64,000 nucleotides of DNA from Saprospiraceae bacterium (GCA_016710265.1 JADJJL010000001.1:1116001-1180000), one strand, 5' to 3'; shown: positions 44,107 through 53,480, counted from the first letter of the stretch. Notes: generated from the letters alone by a model not told the origin. Translations and numbers: made by a program.

Positions 44107-45282
44107 ATGTATTTTCAGTTGACTGAGGAACACGAAGCAGTAAGACAAGCTGCAAGGGATTTTGCCCAGCAAGAATTGTTACCCGGAGTCATTAAAAGAG
44201 ACACGGAAATGAAATTTCCCACAGAAGAGGTAAGAAAAATGGGAGAAATGGGATTTTTAGGAATGATGGTTTCGCCTGAATATGGTGGAGGAGGCATGGA
44301 TTCAATTTCATACGTACTTGCCATGGAGGAGATTTCCAAGGTGGACAATTCATGCTCCGTGATCATGTCTGTAAATAATAGTTTGGTTTGTTGGGGTATT
44401 GAAAAAATGGGCACGGAAGAGCAAAGACGCCAATATTTACCAAAACTAGCATCCGGTGAATGGATCGGTTCATTTTGTTTATCGGAGCCCGAAGCTGGAA
44501 GTGATGCGACCCAACAGAAAACAACTGCCATTGATTGCGGGGATCATTATTTGTTGAACGGAACTAAAAACTGGATCACCAATGGTGGAAGCTCTTCCCT
44601 TCATTTGGTAATGGCACAAACAGATCCAGCATTAGGGCATAAAGGAATTTGTACATTTATTGTTGAAACTTCCTGGCCGGGAGTTGTAATTGGTGCTAAA
44701 GAAGACAAACTTGGAATTCGCGCATCCGATACCCATACCATTTTATACAATGATGTAAAAGTACCAAAGGAAAATCTATTGGGTCCGGCGGGAGGTGGAT
44801 TCAAGTTTGCAATGCAAACTTTGACAGGAGGACGCATCGGAATTGCTTCCCAAGCACTTGGAATTGCATCTGGTGCGTATGAACTAGCACTTAATTATGC
44901 CAAAGAAAGAAAAACCTTTGGTAAACCAATTGCCCAGCATCAAGCCATTTCTTTTAAATTGGCAGATATGGCCACTGAAATTGAAGCTGCAAGGTTGATG
45001 GTTTTAAGAGCCGCCTGGATGAAAGATCAAAATTTGGATTTTGGGGTAGCAGCTAGTATGGCTAAACTTTTCGCCTCCGAGGTTGCCATGAGACAAACTG
45101 TGGAAGCAGTCCAAATACATGGTGGGTACGGATATGTTAAAGAATATCATGTGGAACGTTTAATGCGGGATGCAAAAATTACACAAATCTATGAAGGGAC
45201 CTCAGAAGTGCAGCGCATGGTTGTATCGAGAGCCATCCTTCAAGGTCAACTTTACCAACCTATGTGGAAAACACAAGCATGA
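44107..45282 (+). CDS. Acyl-CoA dehydrogenase
   Basis: This 391-residue flavoenzyme catalyses alpha,beta-dehydrogenation of acyl-CoA in the first step of beta-oxidation. It shows FCLSEPEAGSDA, WITNGG and the FAD contacts VQIHGGYGYVKEYHVERLMRD, with the catalytic Glu in QIYEGTSEVQ (near 365-374). That position is typical of short-chain or butyryl-type enzymes. It overlaps the following protease gene by ATGA. No other beta-oxidation gene is adjacent. Confidence 0.96.
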   Translation: MYFQLTEEHEAVRQAARDFAQQELLPGVIKRDTEMKFPTEEVRKMGEMGFLGMMVSPEYGGGGMDSISYVLAMEEISKVDNSCSVIMSVNNSLVCWGIEKMGTEEQRRQYLPKLASGEWIGSFCLSEPEAGSDATQQKTTAIDCGDHYLLNGTKNWITNGGSSSLHLVMAQTDPALGHKGICTFIVETSWPGVVIGAKEDKLGIRASDTHTILYNDVKVPKENLLGPAGGGFKFAMQTLTGGRIGIASQALGIASGAYELALNYAKERKTFGKPIAQHQAISFKLADMATEIEAARLMVLRAAWMKDQNLDFGVAASMAKLFASEVAMRQTVEAVQIHGGYGYVKEYHVERLMRDAKITQIYEGTSEVQRMVVSRAILQGQLYQPMWKTQA

Positions 45283-46364
45283 TTGAACAAGCAGTAAGAA
45301 TAGGAACTTTTGCCGGAATACCGGTGAGAATCCATTGGACCTTTTTATTAATCATTGCCTACTTTGTGATTTCGGGTTTGACAGCTGGTCACAGTTGGGA
45401 AATGATTGCAGTAGAGATCGTGTTTGTTTTGACCATCTTTGTTTGTGTAGTATTGCATGAATTTGGTCATGCACTAACTGCGCGAAGATTTAATATTAAG
45501 ACTGAAGATATAATTTTGTTACCCATTGGCGGTGTCGCAAGATTAAGAAATATGCCAGATAAGCCTACACAAGAATTGTTGGTGGCCATCATGGGACCAA
45601 TGGTAAATTTGGTCATTGCCATATTGATTTTTATCGTTATATCTATGAATTCCGGTATGGATTATTGGTCAAGTATACTAGGTTCAGAAGGCCTGACCAT
45701 GAGTTGGAATCACTTTTTTCCCATATTAATGATTACAAACATTGCTCTGTTGGTTTTTAACATGATTCCAGCTTTTCCAATGGATGGAGGCCGTGTGTTA
45801 AGAGCTTTATTGGCCATGTGGTTGGGTAAATTAAATGCTACAAAATGGGCGACCAGGATTGGTCAAGTCATTTGTATTATACTTGTAGGTTTTGGAATTT
45901 GGCAAAATGCCTGGACCATGGCTTTGATTGGAGTTTTTATTTTTATGAGTGCTGGTCAGGAATATAGATCGGTGGTTGTGGAAAGTTTAATTAAAAACAG
46001 AACACTTGGAATGTGTGCCAGAAAATTAACTGAATATCTTCCAGAATACCAAAGTGTGAGAGAAGCCATGCAGCTTATCATTTCTTCCGGACAAAGTAGC
46101 CTGCCTGTGATTGATCTTAATGGTCAGTTTATCGGTTATGTATCTGGTCATAAAATTGTCCAGGCCAATAAAGAAAATCCTGATTTAAGGGTCAAAGAAC
46201 TTTGTACTCAAGAATATGGTATCATGCACCACAGCACTCCTTTAATGGAAGTCATCCAATATTTCAGAACCCATCAACCGTTTGTTTTGGTGAAAGATGA
46301 CCTTGGTACAACCACACATTATGTAGATCCTGAGGTAGTGGATCAGTGCATGAAAATGTCTTAA
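45279..46364 (+). CDS. Site-2 protease-family metalloprotease with CBS domains
   Basis: This 361-residue membrane protein of the M50 family has the zinc site LHEFGHALTAR (HExxH) and NMIPAFPMDGGRVLRALLA (NxxPxxxxDGG). A pair of C-terminal CBS motifs (SSGQSSLPVIDLNGQFIGYVSG and LMEVIQYFRTHQPFVLVKDD) follows. It would cut transmembrane segments of unknown substrates, and the CBS part may respond to adenine nucleotides. ATG at 45279 overlaps the acyl-CoA dehydrogenase stop; the upstream in-frame ATG at 45264 lies inside that gene and is less likely. Confidence 0.93.
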   Translation: MIEQAVRIGTFAGIPVRIHWTFLLIIAYFVISGLTAGHSWEMIAVEIVFVLTIFVCVVLHEFGHALTARRFNIKTEDIILLPIGGVARLRNMPDKPTQELLVAIMGPMVNLVIAILIFIVISMNSGMDYWSSILGSEGLTMSWNHFFPILMITNIALLVFNMIPAFPMDGGRVLRALLAMWLGKLNATKWATRIGQVICIILVGFGIWQNAWTMALIGVFIFMSAGQEYRSVVVESLIKNRTLGMCARKLTEYLPEYQSVREAMQLIISSGQSSLPVIDLNGQFIGYVSGHKIVQANKENPDLRVKELCTQEYGIMHHSTPLMEVIQYFRTHQPFVLVKDDLGTTTHYVDPEVVDQCMKMS

Positions 46365-46374
46365 TGGCACCTAA

Positions 46375-49296
46375 TTATACAACCAATTCCTTCAAATTAT
46401 CAGACAACCAACTAGGTATATCCGTGTCTGATATGATTTCTTCTGCCAATTGTAACTTGTTAGTTTGTAATTGATGAATTTTTTCTTCAATGGTGTTTTT
46501 ACTAATAAAACGAATTAATTGCACAGGTCTATTTTGACCAATGCGATGAGCCCTCGCTACAGCTTGTTTTTCCACAAACGGATTCCACCATGGATCCAGA
46601 ATGAAAACATATTCTGCAGCTGTGAGATTCAACCCCGTTCCACCTGCTTTTAGGGATAACAAAAAGATAAGAGTGTCTTCATCATTTTGAAATTGGTGAA
46701 TTATTTTTTGTCTATCTGCTGTGAGAGTCTCTCCCGTCAATAAAACAAAGGTCATTTTTTGTTTAATAAGCCAATTTTTATAAATTTCCAGATGACTGGT
46801 AAAGGACGAAAATATTAAAACTTTGTGTTTTGCATGATAAAGAGTTTGAATTTGTGAACAAACGTCATCAAATTTTCCAGAATCATCTTTGGTATTTTCC
46901 GATGATACAAGACAAGGATGGTTTGCAATTTGTCTTAATCGAAGCAAAGAAGTCAATATAACAAAGCGACTTTTTTGATCTTTATAGTCCAATTGAAATA
47001 TGGCATTTCTCGCAGCAGATTTTTCTTCTTCATATTTTTTTGCTTGAACCTCTGACATTTGACTAAAAAATATTTGTTCAGTTAAAGCAGGAAGGTCCGG
47101 AGCGACTTGCTCCTTGGTCCGCCTCAAAAGATAGGGTTTTATAATTTCCTTAAGTTCAGAAAGGGCAGCGCCGTCTTTTAAATTTTTGATTGGTTTTATA
47201 TAGTGATTATTAAAAAATTCAAAACTCCCTAAAATTTTCGGATTGATAAACTCCATTTGAGACCAAAGATCACTCAAACTGTTTTCTACCGGAGTACCAC
47301 TCAAGGATATTCTATTAATGGAGCGAAGAGAATGTAGCAATCGAAAAATTTTTGAATCTCTATTTTTAATTTGTTGGCTTTCATCAAGAATAATATAATC
47401 AAATTCTTTCTGTTTGAATAGTTGAATGTCACGCATTAAGATAGCGTAACTAGTCAAAATAACATCATAGTTTTCAAAGGGAATAATATTACTTGCTCTT
47501 TCGGTTCCTACGTGTTGCAGAATATGTAAAGAGGGAGCAAATTTTTGGAATTCTTCGGCCCAATTAAATACCAATGATGAAGGAAGAACGATAAGCGAAC
47601 TAAAATCAGATCTTTCTATTATTTCTTCTTCTGAGAACAAATCTCTTGGTATTCCACTTTGAGGTTTTAGAATTTTCTTATTTATATTTTTTAAATTTTT
47701 TGAATGCAAGATTACTGCAATGGTTTGAAGAGTTTTACCCAAGCCCATATCATCCGCTAAACATGCACCAAGGCCATCTGCATGATGTTTAGCCAGCCAT
47801 TCATATCCAATTCGCTGATAAGCTCTTAATTCGGCTTTTAATTCCTTTGGAATTTCAAATTTTTCTAATCTATTGGATAAATTCAAACTAAATGGTATTG
47901 GCTTTTGATCCAATTCCGTTTCTTTAAATCTATCTAAATGAGATTTGGGTACTTTAATTTTTTCATCCTCTACTTCTCCAAACTTAATCAATATGTCAAA
48001 TCTTGTAAACCACTCTTGTGGAATTATAAAATGTAGCCCATCAGGAAGAAGAAAAAGGCGTTCGTTTCTTTTCAAATTTTTGATCAAAGAACTAAATGGT
48101 AGCGTATGGTCGCCTATATAAATGACTCCAAATATATCAAACCAATCAGAATGTATTTTACTTTCTACTGAAATGGATGCAGGAGTGAATATTATTTTTT
48201 TGTCTTCAAAATTAAATTCTGAAATCTCAAAATCTTTAATAAGTACATCTCTTTGATCTGCCAGCAAAAGGCATACTGACCAAGGATCTTCATCGTTTAA
48301 ATAGAATCGTTGATTGGGTTCACATATTAGACCTAATGCATTCAGTTTTTTAATAAATATTCTCTCCTGATCTCGATTTCTCTCTATGCGAGTCACTTCT
48401 ATTTCTTCATCTGAGATGGTGCGAATGATATTTTTTGCAATTCTTAAATCTGCATTGTTAAACCGAATCAAACCGTAGTCAAATACCAATTCTAGCATCC
48501 ATTTTTGAAGTATAAAATCAAATGCTGGTACCAACAAAGCTTTATGAATTGTGGATTGATAAATTAATTTATAACCATCTACTTCAATTTCAGCGACAGA
48601 CAGAAGTTCGGATATAAATTTTTCAAAGTATGCACGGGTTAATTTTTTAGGTATAGTTATAATTTCTTTTTTCAAGAAGGGACTAATCTTGTTTGCATTT
48701 AATTTATTGAGAGGGTAAATCGTTTTATTCAATATAATCCAAGCTGGTTTGTTATTAATAAGTAAAATATCATTTTGACAAGGGATTATAATTTTCTTGT
48801 CAATGTACAGCTGTAATTTATATTCCAGACCCTCTTCAGTTTTTGCAAAGTGAAGATAAACTTCAGGTATTATGGATGTCGTAGAAAGTAAATTATTTTG
48901 GAGATGAATTTTTCTTTGTGCTTGAAGCACGGAAGGTATTTCTGTGGAAATTAATTTTTCAAATATTATACTTTTTTTTTGGTCCAGATATTTGTAAACT
49001 TGATTTTTTAGAATTTCATCTTTTAATATTTTATCAAAGGGATTTTTTAGTTTTCCTTTTTTACAAAATTTTTCTAATATACTATCTAGTTTGATTTCTT
49101 GGCACAGAATGTAAATATCTTCAAAATGTGGATCTTTTGCAAATCGTATGTACGAATTCCTTGTATGTTCATTGCATTCTCTGTCGAAATACAACAATTG
49201 TCCGGATGAATCACAAGTCACAATAATTGGAGCAGGAAGCCAGACATTTAATTCTTGCTGAAGCTCCCAATTAATGGCAATAGAATAGTTTTCCAC
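46375..49296 (-). CDS. SNF2-family DNA helicase/translocase
   Basis: This 973-residue protein has a long N-terminal part (about 1-480) that I do not recognise. The SNF2_N ATPase follows with CLADDMGLGKTLQTIAVIL (motif I, about 510-530) and a DESQ box (ILDESQQIKN) in place of DEAH. A helicase C domain carries LSLKAGGTGLNLTAAEYVFILDP and AHRIGQNRPVQL. It is an ATP-dependent translocase acting on protein-DNA complexes, perhaps RapA-like. It lies 34 bp after sdhA on the same strand, in the place where sdhB is normally found. Confidence 0.93.
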   Translation of the reverse strand: MENYSIAINWELQQELNVWLPAPIIVTCDSSGQLLYFDRECNEHTRNSYIRFAKDPHFEDIYILCQEIKLDSILEKFCKKGKLKNPFDKILKDEILKNQVYKYLDQKKSIIFEKLISTEIPSVLQAQRKIHLQNNLLSTTSIIPEVYLHFAKTEEGLEYKLQLYIDKKIIIPCQNDILLINNKPAWIILNKTIYPLNKLNANKISPFLKKEIITIPKKLTRAYFEKFISELLSVAEIEVDGYKLIYQSTIHKALLVPAFDFILQKWMLELVFDYGLIRFNNADLRIAKNIIRTISDEEIEVTRIERNRDQERIFIKKLNALGLICEPNQRFYLNDEDPWSVCLLLADQRDVLIKDFEISEFNFEDKKIIFTPASISVESKIHSDWFDIFGVIYIGDHTLPFSSLIKNLKRNERLFLLPDGLHFIIPQEWFTRFDILIKFGEVEDEKIKVPKSHLDRFKETELDQKPIPFSLNLSNRLEKFEIPKELKAELRAYQRIGYEWLAKHHADGLGACLADDMGLGKTLQTIAVILHSKNLKNINKKILKPQSGIPRDLFSEEEIIERSDFSSLIVLPSSLVFNWAEEFQKFAPSLHILQHVGTERASNIIPFENYDVILTSYAILMRDIQLFKQKEFDYIILDESQQIKNRDSKIFRLLHSLRSINRISLSGTPVENSLSDLWSQMEFINPKILGSFEFFNNHYIKPIKNLKDGAALSELKEIIKPYLLRRTKEQVAPDLPALTEQIFFSQMSEVQAKKYEEEKSAARNAIFQLDYKDQKSRFVILTSLLRLRQIANHPCLVSSENTKDDSGKFDDVCSQIQTLYHAKHKVLIFSSFTSHLEIYKNWLIKQKMTFVLLTGETLTADRQKIIHQFQNDEDTLIFLLSLKAGGTGLNLTAAEYVFILDPWWNPFVEKQAVARAHRIGQNRPVQLIRFISKNTIEEKIHQLQTNKLQLAEEIISDTDIPSWLSDNLKELVV

Positions 49297-49330
49297 TTAA
49301 TCAGCAGATGATAAAATTTTCTAAACAAAA

Positions 49331-51328
49331 TTATTTATAGGACCTAGAAGCAATTTTAATTTCCTCGTAAATCAAAGCTTCCTTGTTTAATACTGGATCA
49401 AAATTGAGATCTGTCCATTGCCATGCTGCGACATATGAAAAGTTTGCATCGTCTCTTAAAGTTTCACCTTCCTCAGTTTGATATTCCTCTCTAAAATGTC
49501 CTCCGCATGATTCTTTGCGATTGAGCGCATCAACCACCATAAGTTCACCAAGTTCAATAAAATCGGCAACGCGCATTGCTTTTTCCAACTCTGGGTTAAA
49601 TTCATCAACAGAACCTGGAACAAATAGATCAGACCAGAATTCTTTACGCAGTTCGCGAATCATTTCTCTGGCTTTTATTAATCCTGCTTCGTTTCTAGCC
49701 ATACCGCAATAATCCCACATGATCTTTCCCAATCTCCGATGCATCGATTCTACGGATTGATTTCCTTTTATTTGAATTAGTTTTGTTAAATCAGTTTTAA
49801 TTCCATTTTCTGCTTCCGCAAATGCAGGATGTGCTGTTGAAATTGCAGTAGTTTTAATATCATTGGATAAAAAGGCACCAATGGTATATGGAAGCACAAA
49901 ATACCCGTCTGCAAGGCCTTGCATCAAGGCAGAAGCTCCTAGTCGGTTGGCACCATGATCGGAAAAATTGGCTTCTCCAATCGCAAATAGACCAGGAATA
50001 TTGGTTTCTAAATTATAATCCACCCACAAACCACCCATGGTATAATGAACCGCAGGATAAATTTTCATAGGATAAACATAGGGATCTTCACCAGTAATTT
50101 TTTCATACATTTCAAAGAGGTTCCCATATTTTTCTTCAACAACCGCAACTCCCAAATTTTTGACCATTATTTCGTCCGGGTTTTGAATTCCTAAGACATT
50201 GGCTTTTGACTTTCCATATCTTTCAATTGCAGCACTAAAATCAAGGAATACAGCCAAACCGGTAGGGCTAACACCATGGCCTTTATCACATTCTACTTTT
50301 GCCGCACGCGATGCTACATCCCTTGGCACGAGATTTCCAAAAGCAGGATATCTTCTTTCTAAAAAATAATCTCTATCAGATTCCGGAATATCGGTTCCTT
50401 TTTTTTGACCTTGTTGAATGGCAATTGCATCTTCTTTTTTAGTAGGCACCCAAACTCGACCATCGTTGCGCAGCGACTCAGACATTAAAGTCAATTTTGA
50501 TTGATAATCTCCGGAAACAGGAATACAGGTAGGATGTATTTGTGTAAAACATGGATTGGCCATGTAGGCTCCGCGTTTTACTGCTTTCCAGGCTGCTGTA
50601 ACATTGCAACCCATGGCATTGGTTGACAGGTAAAAAACGTTTCCATATCCACCTGTACCTAGTACTACACAATGCGATCCAAATCTCTCTAGTTTACCAG
50701 TCAATAAATTACGAGCAATAATCCCACGGGCCTTACCTTCGATGACCACCAAATCGAGCATTTCATGTCGATTGTACATGGTCACATTTCCTAAAGAAAT
50801 TTGTCTACTGAGGGCCTGGTATGCGCCGATCAATAATTGTTGGCCGGTCTGGCCACGTGCATAAAAAGTTCGGCTGACCTGAACGCCACCAAAGGATCTG
50901 TTTTCCAATAAGCCACCATATTCACGAGCAAAAGGAACACCTTGTGCAACTGCTTGATCTATGATATTGGAGCTTACTTCAGCAAGTCGGTGGACATTTG
51001 CCTCTCTGGCTCTATAATCTCCACCTTTAATAGTATCATAAAATAAACGGTACACACTATCTCCATCATTTGCATAATTTTTAGCCGCATTGATTCCTCC
51101 CTGGGCTGCAATGCTGTGGGCTCTTCTTGGACTATCGTGAAAGGTAAAACACTTGACTTTATATCCTAATTCAGCTAGACTAGCAGCTGCAGAAGCTCCT
51201 GCCAAGCCAGTTCCCACCACTATTACTTCTATTTTTCTCTTATTGGCTGGAGAGACCAAGGGCATTTTGGATTTATATTTTGTCCATTTTTCGGACAATA
51301 CGCCTTCAGGAATATTTGAATTAATCAT
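49331..51328 (-). CDS. sdhA: Succinate dehydrogenase/fumarate reductase flavoprotein subunit
   Basis: This 665-residue flavoprotein has the FAD-binding VVGTGLAGASAAASLAELG near the N-terminus. The His that carries covalent FAD is in AHSIAAQGGINA, and substrate-binding residues lie in ANRLGASALMQGLADG. It oxidises succinate to fumarate in the TCA cycle, or the reverse, bound to the inner membrane. The cytochrome b gene precedes it by 12 bp. The iron-sulfur subunit gene that normally follows is not here. Confidence 0.96.
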   Translation of the reverse strand: MINSNIPEGVLSEKWTKYKSKMPLVSPANKRKIEVIVVGTGLAGASAAASLAELGYKVKCFTFHDSPRRAHSIAAQGGINAAKNYANDGDSVYRLFYDTIKGGDYRAREANVHRLAEVSSNIIDQAVAQGVPFAREYGGLLENRSFGGVQVSRTFYARGQTGQQLLIGAYQALSRQISLGNVTMYNRHEMLDLVVIEGKARGIIARNLLTGKLERFGSHCVVLGTGGYGNVFYLSTNAMGCNVTAAWKAVKRGAYMANPCFTQIHPTCIPVSGDYQSKLTLMSESLRNDGRVWVPTKKEDAIAIQQGQKKGTDIPESDRDYFLERRYPAFGNLVPRDVASRAAKVECDKGHGVSPTGLAVFLDFSAAIERYGKSKANVLGIQNPDEIMVKNLGVAVVEEKYGNLFEMYEKITGEDPYVYPMKIYPAVHYTMGGLWVDYNLETNIPGLFAIGEANFSDHGANRLGASALMQGLADGYFVLPYTIGAFLSNDIKTTAISTAHPAFAEAENGIKTDLTKLIQIKGNQSVESMHRRLGKIMWDYCGMARNEAGLIKAREMIRELRKEFWSDLFVPGSVDEFNPELEKAMRVADFIELGELMVVDALNRKESCGGHFREEYQTEEGETLRDDANFSYVAAWQWTDLNFDPVLNKEALIYEEIKIASRSYK

Positions 51329-51340
51329 GTTATAGTCGAT

Positions 51341-52027
51341 TTAGGAATTAAAGAACATAAAAATTGGAATGTAAGCAAACCCCAGAGGTATAAATATAGA
51401 ATAGGCATATCCAATTAATCTGATTAGTCCAGAGTATTTCGGATGACGCAATCCCAAAGATTGAAATGCAGAGTGGAATCCGTGCCATAGGTGAAAAGCC
51501 AAAACGATCATTGATAAAACATAAAACAGAACATAATAGGCATTGGCAAATGCGAACTTAACAGGTGTATATAAATCTTTATATGATTTATCATCTCCGG
51601 AATATTGGACCATATTTAAATTTCCAAGTTTCATTTGTAACCAAAACTGCCATAAATGAATGATTAAAAATATTAAAATAATGATTCCTAGGTGCATCAT
51701 GTATCTAGAGAAAAAGCTATCTCCCACTCTTGAACTTACGGCATAAGTTTTTCCTTTTGCTTTTCGATTTTGGAGGTATAGATAAATGCCCTGTACACTG
51801 TGGAGGAGGATGGTCGCATATAAGAGATATGAAATGGTTTTAATCAATGGGTTATGTGTCATGAAATAGGTGTAGACATTAAATGACATTCCTTCATCTT
51901 GAGCTAAAAGTTGTAAATTTCCGAGAAGGTGAATCAGCAAAAAAAGAATCATAAACAAGCCACTCAGACTCATTATGATCTTCTGACCAATCGAGGATCT
52001 GAAAAGAAATTCTATTAACCATTTCAT
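51341..52027 (-). CDS. sdhC: Succinate dehydrogenase cytochrome b558-type subunit
   Basis: This 228-residue membrane protein has five hydrophobic segments and a family start at KWLIEFLFRSSIGQKIIMSLSG (residues 2 onward), as in the single-subunit diheme cytochromes of Bacteroidota and Wolinella. Conserved His in LLIHLLGN, LHSVQGIYLYLQN and HLWHGFHSAFQSLG are likely heme ligands. It anchors the complex and passes electrons to or from menaquinone. The start at 52027 is chosen because the -7 element (52048-52055) lies between it and the more distant in-frame start. Confidence 0.93.
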   Translation of the reverse strand: MKWLIEFLFRSSIGQKIIMSLSGLFMILFLLIHLLGNLQLLAQDEGMSFNVYTYFMTHNPLIKTISYLLYATILLHSVQGIYLYLQNRKAKGKTYAVSSRVGDSFFSRYMMHLGIIILIFLIIHLWQFWLQMKLGNLNMVQYSGDDKSYKDLYTPVKFAFANAYYVLFYVLSMIVLAFHLWHGFHSAFQSLGLRHPKYSGLIRLIGYAYSIFIPLGFAYIPIFMFFNS

Positions 52028-52047
52028 ACATATTTCATTTGAAGCCG

Positions 52048-52055
52048 CAAAGGTA
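52048..52055 (-). promoter_or_regulatory. -7 element of the sdhCA operon
   Basis: TACCTTTG on the minus strand matches TAnnTTTG and predicts a leader of about 16-20 nt before the ATG at 52027. Confidence 0.55.
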
Positions 52056-52254
52056 CAATAAGAGCCTTTAAAAGCTAAATGATACCCTGACAATATTGTA
52101 AAAACAATGAAAACGGTTATTGTTGAAGTTTCCTTATAAATATGGTATGGTCACATTTTCGTATATATATAAGCATCATCACCACCCTTTATTTCTATAA
52201 ATAATTAAAAATCAAATAAATACAAATTTTTTTATCAAAATAAATATCATCAGA

Positions 52255-52297
52255 CTTAATATCGGAAAAATAAATATATATTTTTAACGATATTAAG
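52255..52297. promoter_or_regulatory. Inverted repeat overlapping the fic promoter
   Basis: CTTAATATCG (52255-52264) and CGATATTAAG (52288-52297) are perfect 10-bp arms separated by 23 AT-rich bases that are themselves partly complementary. The right arm lies 10 bp upstream of the -7 element. It looks like an operator for a dimeric repressor or a hairpin; the regulator is not known. Confidence 0.6.
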
Positions 52298-52307
52298 AAA
52301 AATAAAG

Positions 52308-52315
52308 TAATTTTG
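52308..52315 (+). promoter_or_regulatory. -7 element directly in front of fic
   Basis: TAATTTTG matches TAnnTTTG and ends four bases before the ATG at 52320, so the transcript may have almost no leader. Confidence 0.5.
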
Positions 52316-52319
52316 TGGT

Positions 52320-53282
52320 ATGAAATGGCAAGAATTAAAATTAGACCAAACCAAAATTAAGGATCAGATTCAGAGATTGGAAGAAAAAAAAGTCAAGTTG
52401 GACCGATTTAGACCTATTCCAGCTTTTATATTAAAAAGTCTAAGGGATAGTTTATGTCTTGATTGGACCTATCATTCCAATGGTATCGAAGGCAATACAT
52501 TAAGTTTAAGGGAAACAAGGATGATCATTGAAGATGGTCTTACAGTGGGTGGAAAATCTCTCAGAGAGCATTTTGAAGCTTTAAACCACAATGAAGCCAT
52601 TCAATACATAGAATCATTACTAAGTTCAGATTTTAAAATGAAGTCTATTGATATTTTGGAGACACACGCATTGGTATTAAAGAATATTGAACAACCATTG
52701 AGCGGGAGATACAGGACAGCTGGTGTTAGGATTTCAGGGGCCAATTTTATTCCTCCAAATGCTTCTAAGATCTCGACGTTTATAAATGAGTTAGTTGATT
52801 GGGTTAATGAAAATGATAATCAAATTCCAGATATTGTAAGAGCTGCAGTTTTTCACCATCGTTTTGTATGGATCCATCCTTTTTTTAATGGCAATGGTCG
52901 TACAGCAAGATTGCTATTCAATTTATTATTGATGTCAAAAGGATTTCCTCCATCTTTGATTTTAAAGCAAGATCGAAAAAAATACTACGATGCTCTGCAA
53001 AGAGCCAATCTGGGAGATTATTCAAAAATCATTTTGCTCACTTCTCAAGCTGCAGAAAGAGGATTAGATATTTATCTATCCCAGTTACAGGATAATCAGG
53101 ATGATTTTAAAGACATATCTTTGATAGTAATGGAACCTGGTGTGCCATATGGTCAGGAATATTTAAGTTTATTGGCTAGAAGAGGTAAAATTGCTGCATT
53201 TAAGGATGGCAAGAATTGGCTTATGACTCAGGCTGCGGTGATGGCATACATGTCAGCAAGGAAGAGGAGGAGGAATGTGTAA
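52320..53282 (+). CDS. Fic-family protein (AMPylator-like)
   Basis: This 320-residue protein has the Fic core with HPFFNGNGRTARLL (HxFx[D/E/N]GNGRxxR form, near 195-208). Near the N-terminus the inhibitory-helix motif HSNGIEGN fits [S/T]xxxE[G/N], so it is a class II Fic that inhibits itself. The last part (LLARRGKIAAFKDGKNWLMTQ) resembles a small DNA-binding helix-turn-helix, often found in this kind of Fic. Enzymes of this family add AMP to target proteins. The target is unknown. No antitoxin gene is next to it, consistent with self-inhibition. Confidence 0.93.
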   Translation: MKWQELKLDQTKIKDQIQRLEEKKVKLDRFRPIPAFILKSLRDSLCLDWTYHSNGIEGNTLSLRETRMIIEDGLTVGGKSLREHFEALNHNEAIQYIESLLSSDFKMKSIDILETHALVLKNIEQPLSGRYRTAGVRISGANFIPPNASKISTFINELVDWVNENDNQIPDIVRAAVFHHRFVWIHPFFNGNGRTARLLFNLLLMSKGFPPSLILKQDRKKYYDALQRANLGDYSKIILLTSQAAERGLDIYLSQLQDNQDDFKDISLIVMEPGVPYGQEYLSLLARRGKIAAFKDGKNWLMTQAAVMAYMSARKRRRNV

Positions 53283-53293
53283 ATTTGGATGAA

Positions 53294-53375
53294 GGAGCGA
53301 TGCGAAGCAAACTCGCTGAACTAAGCGAGTTAGTAAAGGAATGGTGCGCAGCAAACTCGACGAACTAGTCGAGTT
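53294..53375. repeat. Two tandem 44-bp repeats each with a perfect hairpin
   Basis: The units start at 53294 and 53338. Each holds an 8-bp stem and the loop GAACTA: AACTCGCT/AGCGAGTT at 53310-53331 and AACTCGAC/GTCGAGTT at 53354-53375. The two stems differ in the two innermost base pairs on both sides, so pairing is preserved. They lie just after the fic stop. Confidence 0.85.
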
Positions 53376-53385
53376 AATGACTGAA

Positions 53386-53406
53386 CCACGTTGCTAACCA
53401 ACGTGG
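53386..53406. repeat. REP-like hairpin with 8-bp stem
   Basis: CCACGTTG pairs with CAACGTGG across a 5-base loop (CTAAC). Third hairpin in the cluster behind fic. Confidence 0.8.
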
Positions 53407-53413
53407 AATAAAA

Positions 53414-53459
53414 CCGAGCTGATAACCCCGCCAAGCAGGCTTGGGGACAACCAGCTCGG
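53414..53459. repeat. Two-tier REP-like hairpin
   Basis: Outer arms CCGAGCTG (53414-53421) and CAGCTCGG (53452-53459) enclose an inner stem of CC, a bulged G, then CCAAG (53428-53435) with CTTGGGG (53440-53446) and a CAGG loop. It is GC-rich in a low-GC genome. Confidence 0.8.
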
Positions 53460-53480
53460 CAGAGAAAAAATTAAATAGAT

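Noticed and set aside
44115..44531. Open frame of 138 codons opposite the acyl-CoA dehydrogenase
   Set aside because: Shadow of a well-conserved gene.
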